A stretch of DNA of 22,954 nucleotides, taken from positions 1 through 22,954 of the forward strand of contig NZ_JBQCDF010000161.1 of assembly GCF_051961495.1 (NCBI RefSeq), in the 5' to 3' direction. This stretch comes from Cytophaga sp051961495 (GTDB lineage: Bacteria > Bacteroidota > Bacteroidia > Cytophagales > Cytophagaceae). The notes beneath the pieces are model-generated. The model had not been told where the DNA came from. It made no database searches and saw nothing but the letters and a program-made list of their open reading frames with translations. Shown piece by piece: positions 16,034 through 22,954 of the stretch (position 1 is the first letter of the stretch; every line of letters begins with the position of its first letter). Both the position numbers and the translations under genes were made by a program.

Positions 16034-16482
16034 TGGTAATTTCCAATTTTTATTAAATTTATTAACGTATGTTAATTATTATTGGTTGAGTTTTAAAAAA
16101 AGGTTAAATCTTAAGTATTGTATTTTTTGCTTCAGGAAAGTGCAAAAACAGCTCAAAAAGAAACTTTTAATAGGATGATAATAGTATTAAAAAAATGAAA
16201 AAGGCCTTTTTCGGTTAAATTTGGCCATTGTTTAAGCCTGCAAAAAGAGCCTCTTACAAGATTATACGGATTCCGGATATTGTAATATTTGTATGAATTG
16301 TTGAAAAAAAACAGGAATATTTTTTACGGAAATTACATTTATTGAATTAATAATATGAACATCGGAATTTTAGAACTGTTAAATGCGGCGATATATGATA
16401 TAATTTTGAGAGAACAGACTGATTCCCCATTTCAAAGACTTAAATTGTATCTTATTTGTTTATCCAGTTAGATTAAAAAGAG
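16034..16482. other. 449-bp AT-rich divergent intergenic region
   Basis: Separates the surface-protein gene (leftward) from the Nudix gene (rightward). It contains a 16-bp palindrome GAAAAAGGCCTTTTTC (16197-16212), a perfect TAnnTTTG box at 16401-16408 and a 38-codon open frame at 16355-16471. No TAnnTTTG box was found for the leftward gene. No further structure was recognised. Confidence 0.6.
16401..16408 (+). promoter_or_regulatory. Predicted -7 box for the Nudix gene
   Basis: TAATTTTG matches TAnnTTTG exactly, 75 bases before the ATG at 16483. No good -33 TTTG lies at 18-21 bases. AAAAAGAG immediately precedes the start codon. Confidence 0.4.
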
Positions 16483-16920
16483 ATGAAGCGGAAGGCTAAA
16501 GTTTTATTTGTCCATAAGGTTTCTGAAAGTGTATACAGATTGCTGTTGGGAAGAAGGGTATCCTCAAATGAATCTTTCTGGTGGATTCCCGGTGGTTCAG
16601 TGGAAGCCGGGGAAACGGATTTTGAGGCTGGATTGAGAGAGTTGGGAGAGGAGTTGTTTTTAACGAAGGATTTTACAGATGTATTGCATGCTTATAAGCG
16701 GGATAATAAAATTCCCGTTTCAGTTGAGTACACATCTTCGCAAGCTGTTAATATTATTTTTCTTGTATCAATGCAGTATACAGGAAACATTCCGCTGCCT
16801 TCTATTAAAGATGAATTTGAAGAGGTGGCCTGGTTTGACCTAAACAATATGCCTCAAAACATGTCACGTGAATTTTCCTATATAGAAAAAGAACTGCAGC
16901 AAGCTGTGCGTAAATTATAG
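16483..16920 (+). CDS. Nudix hydrolase
   Basis: 145 residues, typical of single-domain Nudix enzymes, which cleave nucleoside diphosphates linked to another moiety and are cytosolic. The Nudix box spans residues 38-60 (GSVEAGETDFEAGL then RELGEELFL). Gly38, Glu44, Arg52, Glu53, Glu56 and Glu57 fit GX5EX7REUXEEXGU, so the metal-binding glutamates are intact, but the late glycine is Phe59. WWIPGG before the box and a later EEVAWFDLNNMP are also typical. The substrate cannot be inferred. The stop codon is one base from the stop of the convergent DUF58 gene, leaving no room for a separate terminator. Confidence 0.92.
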   Translation: MKRKAKVLFVHKVSESVYRLLLGRRVSSNESFWWIPGGSVEAGETDFEAGLRELGEELFLTKDFTDVLHAYKRDNKIPVSVEYTSSQAVNIIFLVSMQYTGNIPLPSIKDEFEEVAWFDLNNMPQNMSREFSYIEKELQQAVRKL

Positions 16921-16921
16921 A

Positions 16922-18256
16922 TCAGATCAAGCCTCTGGCTTTTAGTTCCAGGTATTTATTGATTGAGTTTAACGGTAATGCTTCAGGTTTGCTCAGGATA
17001 GATTGTATACCGTATTTCTTAAGTTCATTCACAATAAGAATTTTTTCCTGCATATTCTTTTTTGCCATTGTTTGCTGATAGATCTCTTCAGTGTCTTTGG
17101 CATCCGTTAAAGCAAAATTACTCAGTTCTGTATTTTCAAAGAATATAACAACCAGCAAATGCGAAGTGTTGATTCTTCTCAGGTAAGGAAGAACTCTTTC
17201 CAGGGCCTGGTAGCTCTCGAAATTGGTAAATAGGAATAACAAACTGCGCCCCTTCACGGATGTACGTATTGCCTGGTAAAGAAGCTCATAGTTTGATTCC
17301 AGGATGTGTTCTTTTTCTTTATATAAAGCCTCTAAAATATTTTTTAGTTGCCTGCTGCCTTTATCGGATTTTACAAAACGGTTGATCGTATTGCTGAAAG
17401 TCAGCAAGCCAACTTTATCATCTTTCTTTAAGGCAGTATTGCTTAAAACAAGTGCTGTATTAATGGAATGGTCAAGCAGGGTTAATCCATCGAAAGGCAT
17501 GCGCATGCTCCGGCTTTTATCAATCACGCAAAAGATCTGTTGTGATTTTTCTTCTTCGTATTGATTTACCATCAACTCACTTCGTCTGCTGGTGGCTTTC
17601 CAGTTGATGCTTCTGTAATCATCACCCCGCACATAATTTTTGATTTGTTCAAACTCATAACTATGTCCGATACGGCGTAACTTTTTGATGCCGTAATGAT
17701 GAGAAATTCGTGTGAACGTTTTTAATTCCAGCTGTTTCATCAGCAGGATTGACGGGTAAACAGCGATTGTTTGTGCAGCTGGGATCTCTACTCTTCTATT
17801 GACGAGCCCCAGTTTACTTTTAATAAACAGCAGAATATTTCCAAACTCATACTCGCCACGGGTTAATGGCTTTACGGTGTATTGAATATTCTGTTTTTCA
17901 TTTCCCTGTAAAACCGTTTTGATCTGAAAGGATCTTTCCTGAAATTGAACAGGTAGTTCATCCTGGATCACAATCTCAAAAGTAATCGTACTCATGTTGC
18001 GGATGCCTAATTTTATTGAGTTGTCAGAGCCCAGCGACAATACTGAAGGTGCCTTGCGCATACATGCAAATTTTATTGACGGACTAAACAGGAAGAATGC
18101 ATCTGCAATACTTATCAATCCAAAGATCAATAAACATACCTTAGCAGGTACCAATAAAATAGAGAAAGGATAGGACAGTATGAATAGCAACAATATTGCT
18201 GCTATTCCTGTAAAGAACCTTCCTGTTAAAAAGATATGTTTAAAGAAAGATCTCAC
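16922..18256 (-). CDS. DUF58 / von Willebrand factor A-like membrane protein
   Basis: 444 residues from a GTG start at 18256; GTGA overlaps the MoxR stop (TGA), so translation is coupled. Two membrane segments lie near the N-terminus (about 14-35 and 37-57). The DUF58 core is at about 197-239 (HSYEFEQIKNYVRGDDYRSI, then WKATSRR). A vWA-like domain follows, with MIDAS motif DKSRS (246-250) in VIDKSRSMRMP. DUF58 proteins are near-universal partners of MoxR AAA+ ATPases and are thought to position metal-dependent protein contacts for chaperone-like assembly at the envelope. It is the last gene of the five-gene operon. Confidence 0.93.
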   Translation of the reverse strand: MRSFFKHIFLTGRFFTGIAAILLLFILSYPFSILLVPAKVCLLIFGLISIADAFFLFSPSIKFACMRKAPSVLSLGSDNSIKLGIRNMSTITFEIVIQDELPVQFQERSFQIKTVLQGNEKQNIQYTVKPLTRGEYEFGNILLFIKSKLGLVNRRVEIPAAQTIAVYPSILLMKQLELKTFTRISHHYGIKKLRRIGHSYEFEQIKNYVRGDDYRSINWKATSRRSELMVNQYEEEKSQQIFCVIDKSRSMRMPFDGLTLLDHSINTALVLSNTALKKDDKVGLLTFSNTINRFVKSDKGSRQLKNILEALYKEKEHILESNYELLYQAIRTSVKGRSLLFLFTNFESYQALERVLPYLRRINTSHLLVVIFFENTELSNFALTDAKDTEEIYQQTMAKKNMQEKILIVNELKKYGIQSILSKPEALPLNSINKYLELKARGLI

Positions 18257-19233
18257 CTTGGAACTTCAATTTTTTCAATGATTGATTTGATCACACTTTC
18301 AGTAGTATCTCCTTCCATTTCTTTTTCAGGAGTCAAAATAATTCTGTGATTTAAAACCGGATAAGCGACATATTGAATATCTTCCGGTATTACGAAGCTG
18401 CGGCCGCGCATGGCTGCTATAGCCTTTGACGTCTTCAGGATTGCAAGGGATGCTCTTGGAGATGCACCTAAATATAAGTCCGGATGGTTTCTTGTATTGA
18501 ATACAATCTGGCCGATGTAATCCAGTAAATGTTCTTCAATATGAATTTTTTCAATATGCTCGGCAATGAACTGCAGATCCTGAAAATTCAATATTTCTGC
18601 TACATCCTGTGAAATTTTGTTTGTAAAATCTTCTTTGAAACGGCGAAGAATTCTTTTCTCTTCTTCAAAAGAAGGATATGATAATTTTATTTTAAATATA
18701 AAACGGTCGAGCTGCGCTTCCGGTAATTTATACGTGCCTTCCTGCTCAATCGGGTTTTGTGTGGCAATAACGAAAAACGGAAACTGTAATACATGGCGTA
18801 CCCCATCAACTGTAATTTGCTTTTCCTCCATTACTTCAAAAAGGGCAGCCTGTGTTTTGGCAGGTGAACGGTTGATCTCATCAATCAGTACGATGTTTGA
18901 AAAGATCGGCCCTTTGTTGAATTGAAACTCGGATGTTTTGACATTGAAAATGGTTGTACCGATTACGTCTGTTGGCATTAGATCCGGCGTAAACTGAATA
19001 CGGTTAAAATATACCGCGAGCGTTTTGGCCAGCGTTTTGGCTGTAACTGTTTTAGCAATGCCAGGCACACCTTCAAGCAATACGTGACCGCCTGAAAAAA
19101 TACCTGCCAGCATCAGGTCAATCATCTCTTCCTGACCGATAATTACTTTGTGTATTTCATTTTTTACACGCAAAACCATATTGTTGACTTTGTTGTAAGA
19201 ATCATCCTGGGTAAACGAAAATGTATCTTCCAT
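18253..19233 (-). CDS. MoxR-family AAA+ ATPase
   Basis: 326 residues, the normal MoxR length. Walker A GVPGIAKT (55-62), Walker B VLIDEINRSP (115-124), sensor 1 FVIATQNPIEQEGTYKLPEA (154-173) and QLDRF are all canonical. The C-terminal lid includes LGASPRASLAILKTSKA and the VAYPVLNHRI motif. MoxR ATPases act as cytosolic chaperones that mature protein complexes, working with vWA/DUF58 partners. The ATG overlaps the stop of the DUF4350 gene by one base (TAATG) and its own stop overlaps the DUF58 start by three, so the three are translationally coupled. Confidence 0.96.
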   Translation of the reverse strand: MEDTFSFTQDDSYNKVNNMVLRVKNEIHKVIIGQEEMIDLMLAGIFSGGHVLLEGVPGIAKTVTAKTLAKTLAVYFNRIQFTPDLMPTDVIGTTIFNVKTSEFQFNKGPIFSNIVLIDEINRSPAKTQAALFEVMEEKQITVDGVRHVLQFPFFVIATQNPIEQEGTYKLPEAQLDRFIFKIKLSYPSFEEEKRILRRFKEDFTNKISQDVAEILNFQDLQFIAEHIEKIHIEEHLLDYIGQIVFNTRNHPDLYLGASPRASLAILKTSKAIAAMRGRSFVIPEDIQYVAYPVLNHRIILTPEKEMEGDTTESVIKSIIEKIEVPR

Positions 19234-20807
19234 TAGTTCTGTATTTTTTTATAGATGAATTGCAGTTGTTGGTAAAATAGATGAAGGTCTTTGGTTTTCA
19301 TTTCATGGCCCGGAAGTGTGATACGCTTGTATTCTTCCTGTAACTGTATAAACCGTTGTGCTTCTATACCTGACTTGGTCGCCAGCCATTGCACGGAAGC
19401 AGGATTATCCAGATTTATTTTAACGCCATACTTTTGTTGTATGGTTGAAATAAATAAACGCATGTTCAGTTGGATCAGCTTTCTGTGATTTCCGATCTGC
19501 GCATATAAACGTCCTGTTGTTTGTACATATTCAATACTGGTATTGTTTACCGGCTCAATAACCGGAATGATCCGTTGCTTGCGTTTGCTTTCAAACAATA
19601 TATAGATCAGTACTGTTGCTAATAATAAATACCATGCCCAGCGAAGCGGCTCAACAGCCAAAACGTATTTTAAATAAGGCGTCCGTGGCCGGCTTGATTC
19701 ACTTTCCTGCCTGTTGATTGCCGGCACTTCATCCCAGAATAATTTACCGTTTGATAAAACTGACAGTATTTCTTCTGCATGACTCAATCCCTGTTTTTCT
19801 TTTACAAAATAATTCGTCAATAGGATAGGTGTTGTAAATACATACAGGTAGCCTTTTCCGTAAGGGATACGGACATAATTATATGTGTGGTCATTTAGCA
19901 TGGAAAATACTGCAACGGATGAATCAAGTTTTTCCGATACGGGGATGCTTACCCGACTATAGGGTTTTAAAGCAAGAAAGGATGCCTGTTTCGGCACCTC
20001 AAATGAATAGTTTCCTGGTGTATTGGGTAATGGTTTTTTTAACTGTGGTACAATATAATTGTCTTCCACAGCGGCCAAATGTGTAATGTAGCTGTTCCTG
20101 ATTGAATCTTCCTGCTGTAGAGCTATTGCAGCGATTGTGTCAACGGAAGCAACAGCAGAATCAACATAATCAGTTGTTATAAGCGTATCGTCTTCGTAAA
20201 CATCTGCATCTGCATAATCTTCTTCAAACAAAGTATCCGTCACGGTAGCTATTCCTTCTTCATTTGTATACTCCTCCGTCTCGGTTTCTTCTGAAGATTC
20301 TTCACCTATTGTTTCATCAATATGTTCTTCAAATTCAGTGGATGTTGCTGCAGGAGTGTTACCTGTTACAGAATCCGGATATGAAATTGTATAGTCGACA
20401 CTATCAAAAGAAAATGTGCCTCCGTTTTTCAATAGATAACCCATTGAATAAGGAAGTTGCGTTGAGCTTATAAAGGCATTATTTCCTCTTTCAACAAACT
20501 CGAACAAGGACTTTTGTTCGTGATTGGTCAGTGTATTGAAATAGTTACCGATATATATATAGTTGGCATTTACAACATCGGCAGGTAGATCTTTGTCGAT
20601 GGTTTTTGTTATGTCTGTAAAGTCGTCTGCATATTTGTACTTAACAAGTTCTTTCAACAAATACGTGCCATACGGATCTTTGGAATCAGATTTGTAATGC
20701 TCTGTCCAGTTTATATTTTTCTGTGCATTCGCCAGCAACCAGAACCCTATTGCAATTGCTAACAGGATTCCAATAATTACCCAGGCAATCCATGATCTAT
20801 TTTTCAT
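19233..20807 (-). CDS. DUF4350-domain membrane protein
   Basis: 524 residues. An N-terminal membrane anchor (8-27, AWVIIGILLAIAIGFWLLAN) is followed by a large extracytoplasmic domain (SKDPYGTYLLKELVK at 42-56 is the DUF4350 hallmark) and a second span (about 389-405, RWAWYLLLATVLIYILF), with a cytoplasmic tail of about 120 residues. A very acidic segment (about 158-225, rich in Glu, Asp and Thr) interrupts the extracytoplasmic domain. The family regularly accompanies MoxR/DUF58 in Bacteroidetes; the mechanism is unknown. Its start overlaps the DUF4129 gene by 11 bases. Confidence 0.88.
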   Translation of the reverse strand: MKNRSWIAWVIIGILLAIAIGFWLLANAQKNINWTEHYKSDSKDPYGTYLLKELVKYKYADDFTDITKTIDKDLPADVVNANYIYIGNYFNTLTNHEQKSLFEFVERGNNAFISSTQLPYSMGYLLKNGGTFSFDSVDYTISYPDSVTGNTPAATSTEFEEHIDETIGEESSEETETEEYTNEEGIATVTDTLFEEDYADADVYEDDTLITTDYVDSAVASVDTIAAIALQQEDSIRNSYITHLAAVEDNYIVPQLKKPLPNTPGNYSFEVPKQASFLALKPYSRVSIPVSEKLDSSVAVFSMLNDHTYNYVRIPYGKGYLYVFTTPILLTNYFVKEKQGLSHAEEILSVLSNGKLFWDEVPAINRQESESSRPRTPYLKYVLAVEPLRWAWYLLLATVLIYILFESKRKQRIIPVIEPVNNTSIEYVQTTGRLYAQIGNHRKLIQLNMRLFISTIQQKYGVKINLDNPASVQWLATKSGIEAQRFIQLQEEYKRITLPGHEMKTKDLHLFYQQLQFIYKKIQN

Positions 20808-21495
20808 CAGGCAGCGGGAATTGGTTGTTGAACATTAAAAACTGATTTTTTGCTACATCGAACATGCTTTCATTCAATTGAAAATTTCCATACCAGGTCG
20901 TTTCATAAATGCTGGTAAGATTAGAAAAGTCTGATGCTTGCGGATGAGAAGAAAATTCCAATATGTATTTGCTGTTTGTTTTATCCTTCTCCCATTTAAT
21001 ATGGCCGTTTAAATGCAGTAACTGTAACGACATCAAGTAATAGATCCGGATTGCGTTGCGTATATCTCCGTCGGTGATATATTTATTCAGCAGTTTCTGC
21101 AGCGGCCATTCAGCAATATTTTCTTCATGAAGTTCTTCTTCAGATTCTATATCGATATTGGACTTTACAACTGCGCTGTTTTTATATAAAAGTGTAGGTA
21201 AAAGCCTTGCAAGAATAAAACCGATGATACCAATAATAAGAATGAAACCCAGAACCTTAAAAAGAGGAGCAAGCCCTGAAAAATCCATTCCGGAACTTTT
21301 TTCTTCGTGCTTATACTCTTGGGGTTTCTCCTTCGGTTTTTTTTCTTCGGTATAATCTAATTCTTCTGAAAGCGTTTTCCATTTATCCTTATCCAGCGTA
21401 TTGGCTTTATAGTCCTTCGTTTGCTGACTATAAAGCAAGGGACTGTTTAAGAAAACAAAAACTGAAAGGCAGAAAATGAAGACTGTTTTTTTCAT
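20797..21495 (-). CDS. DUF4129-domain membrane protein
   Basis: 232 residues from ATG 21495. The frame stays open to 21540, but the shorter start gives a normal signal peptide (MKKTVFIFCLSVFVFLNSPL then LYSQQ) and sits one base after the upstream stop. A lysine/glutamate-rich linker (about 43-68) precedes one membrane span (about 79-98, KVLGFILIIGIIGFILARLL). The DUF4129 domain follows (about 125-225; LLNKYITDGDIRNAIRIYYL is characteristic) and is predicted to be cytoplasmic. Members are usually found in MoxR operons. Function unknown. Confidence 0.9.
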   Translation of the reverse strand: MKKTVFIFCLSVFVFLNSPLLYSQQTKDYKANTLDKDKWKTLSEELDYTEEKKPKEKPQEYKHEEKSSGMDFSGLAPLFKVLGFILIIGIIGFILARLLPTLLYKNSAVVKSNIDIESEEELHEENIAEWPLQKLLNKYITDGDIRNAIRIYYLMSLQLLHLNGHIKWEKDKTNSKYILEFSSHPQASDFSNLTSIYETTWYGNFQLNESMFDVAKNQFLMFNNQFPLPDEK

Positions 21496-21496
21496 G

Positions 21497-22954
21497 CTAC
21501 TTCCAGAGAAAATGAACTTTATTGGTAAGTGCTTCGGCATTTTTGATTTCTTTTAAACTATATAATTTCCACATGGTGCCATACAGGCACAGAGGAATAA
21601 TATAGAAGAAGCCGCTGTAATGGAAGATGGTGTAAAAGCCGATGTAGACCCAACGCATAGCTTCAGGTGCTATATCTACATTGAATACAACAAACTCAAT
21701 GAAGATATAAGTAATCGGTGATTCAATAACTGCGTAGTAAAGAATCATACACAAGCTTAATAAGGCAAACAATCCTATCAGCGACATGTATTCTTTTTTC
21801 ATATAAGAGAAAGCCCTGCCTATTGCACTTGGGTACATAAGATCTTCTGTTATAGAAACTGCCAGTATCACGATTAACGCCGGACTTGCAGCAAGCAGTG
21901 CGAGCAATAATAGAAATGGCTCTTCAATTAACGCGATCGGGTAGATCAGTGCTGCTGTTATAAGGGCTTTATAGTAATGCTTTAATACAAATTTGCCTGT
22001 AGATATTCTTGGTGTCTTTGTAATCCCGTAAATATTAAATGCAGCAAAAAATAATAACAGCGAAAGATTGAAGATGTGCATGATATGTACATACATCGGC
22101 AAATCTGCTTCAAAGAAATAAGTAAAGAATGACCATTTGGTTGGGTCGGTATTTTCAAGTAAATAATCATTCAATGCATAGATCAGCAGGCCAAACGAAA
22201 GCAGTAGTGCCAGTGATTTAACTTTTACGTTTGAGAAGAAAAAGTGATGGAACAGTGAAAAAGAATAACGGATGAGCTCGGTTAATTCCAGAATAGCTTC
22301 AGTACTTGGAGCAATGAAATTATCCGCCTGAATTTTTATTTGCCTGATTTGGGAAGAAAACCCACGTTTACTTTTTAGTATAGGATACACAATAAAATAG
22401 CCTATAATAAAAGACAGGGATAAGAGAATCAATATAAACCTGATGATATCCGGAGTTTCTGTATATCGGGTTAAGAAGCTTTCAATGATGGCTGCAAATA
22501 TGGTAATCGGAATGGTACCCATTAATAACTTGAAGCCATTCATGGCAGATACCTGAAATGCCTGTAAGCGGGAATAGGTTCCCGGAAATACAAGTCCGCT
22601 GCCAAGTCTGATACCTGCAGCACCAGCAAGCACCATGCCGGCCATTTCCAGTGTTCCATGAAGCCATATAGTCAATGCAGAATCAATAAATAAATCTTTC
22701 TGCACAAAGTAAAATTGGAATACGCCAACCATGATTCCATTGTAGAACATAATCAATATGGAACCAATACCCAATACGAGGCCGCTGGCAAAGGTGAAGA
22801 AGTCAACTTTGACATTGTTCAGGGTAATTCCAAGGAACATATCAGCTTGTCTTGATGTCTTGTACACAGCCATAGGATCACCTTTTTCTATGTTGGCTTC
22901 AGTCATGCTTACATATTGATCTCCCAATACGACCCGTACAAATTCAGGGTCCTT
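21497..22954 (-). CDS. SpoIIM-family multi-pass membrane protein, fused to a second membrane module (N-terminus outside window)
   Basis: 485 residues are visible and the frame is open to the right edge, so the start lies outside; the TTG at 22927 is an internal leucine. Visible residues 1-190 match the stage II sporulation protein M family found in non-sporulating bacteria (EKGDPMAVYK, ALTIWLHGTLEMAGMVLAGA and GLVFPGTYSR), with several membrane spans. Residues about 195-485 are a second hydrophobic module with five or six spans (LALLLSFGLLIYALNDYLLE at its start) that I cannot assign; in relatives I would expect it as a separate protein. SpoIIM-like proteins here belong to the MoxR operon and should lie in the inner membrane. 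Stop at 21497-21499, one base from the DUF4129 start. Confidence 0.85.
   Translation of the reverse strand, partial: KDPEFVRVVLGDQYVSMTEANIEKGDPMAVYKTSRQADMFLGITLNNVKVDFFTFASGLVLGIGSILIMFYNGIMVGVFQFYFVQKDLFIDSALTIWLHGTLEMAGMVLAGAAGIRLGSGLVFPGTYSRLQAFQVSAMNGFKLLMGTIPITIFAAIIESFLTRYTETPDIIRFILILLSLSFIIGYFIVYPILKSKRGFSSQIRQIKIQADNFIAPSTEAILELTELIRYSFSLFHHFFFSNVKVKSLALLLSFGLLIYALNDYLLENTDPTKWSFFTYFFEADLPMYVHIMHIFNLSLLLFFAAFNIYGITKTPRISTGKFVLKHYYKALITAALIYPIALIEEPFLLLLALLAASPALIVILAVSITEDLMYPSAIGRAFSYMKKEYMSLIGLFALLSLCMILYYAVIESPITYIFIEFVVFNVDIAPEAMRWVYIGFYTIFHYSGFFYIIPLCLYGTMWKLYSLKEIKNAEALTNKVHFLWK

Noticed and set aside
16197..16212. Palindrome GAAAAAGGCCTTTTTC as a terminator
   Set aside because: It has no loop beyond GGCC and no gene ends near it on either strand; it lies between two divergent promoters, so an operator or chance palindrome is as likely.
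21496..21540. Upstream start of the DUF4129 gene at 21540
   Set aside because: It would place 15 residues before a standard signal peptide and overlap the SpoIIM gene by 44 bases; ATG 21495 follows the upstream stop by one base.
22925..22927. TTG as start of the SpoIIM-like gene
   Set aside because: The frame continues to the window edge with residues (KDPEFVRVV) that fit the SpoIIM family, so the gene is cut by the window.

Overview
The window looks like chromosomal DNA of a gliding, polysaccharide-degrading Bacteroidetes bacterium, most likely a Cytophaga relative. The evidence is a secreted family-8 glycosidase with CBM9-like and Ig/PKD-like modules, a surface protein with a type IX secretion (T9SS) sorting domain, an ECF sigma/FecR anti-sigma pair, -7 boxes of the Bacteroidetes form TAnnTTTG, and a dipeptide epimerase that resembles (from memory, unchecked) characterised Cytophaga hutchinsonii enzymes. 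No mobile element, CRISPR array, tRNA or rRNA was seen.

Layout. Positions 1-3062 (-) hold most of a GH8 enzyme whose C-terminus lies beyond the left edge; its visible tail is made of 273-bp tandem repeats. Positions 3350-6163 (+) are a three-gene signalling unit: ECF sigma factor, FecR-type anti-sigma factor, and an STN-domain protein with a small predicted outer-membrane barrel instead of a TonB receptor. A 144-bp gap with two hairpins separates it from an Hsp70/YegD-like ATPase (6308-7573, -). Diverging from that is an apparent operon (7806-10836, +): a small outer-membrane barrel protein, a protein resembling the C-terminal domain of arginyl/leucyl-tRNA-protein transferases, and a leucine-rich-repeat protein fused to a eukaryote-like kinase. 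Next come an OmpA-family protein with PD40-like repeats (11001-12536), a strong terminator, a candidate structured small RNA (about 12625-12771), and a dipeptide epimerase (12807-13913).

The right half holds a T9SS surface protein with a predicted beta-helix (13976-16033, -), a 449-bp AT-rich gap, a Nudix hydrolase (16483-16920, +), and a tightly packed minus-strand operon running in from the right edge: SpoIIM-like membrane protein, DUF4129, DUF4350, MoxR AAA+ ATPase and DUF58/vWA protein. These five start or stop within a few bases of one another and probably form one envelope-associated MoxR-type chaperone system.

The strongest candidates for something undescribed are the structured RNA at 12625-12771 and the operon linking an aminoacyl-transferase-like protein to an LRR kinase. 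The STN-barrel signalling trio is third. All functions are inferred by reading sequence motifs; no database search was run.
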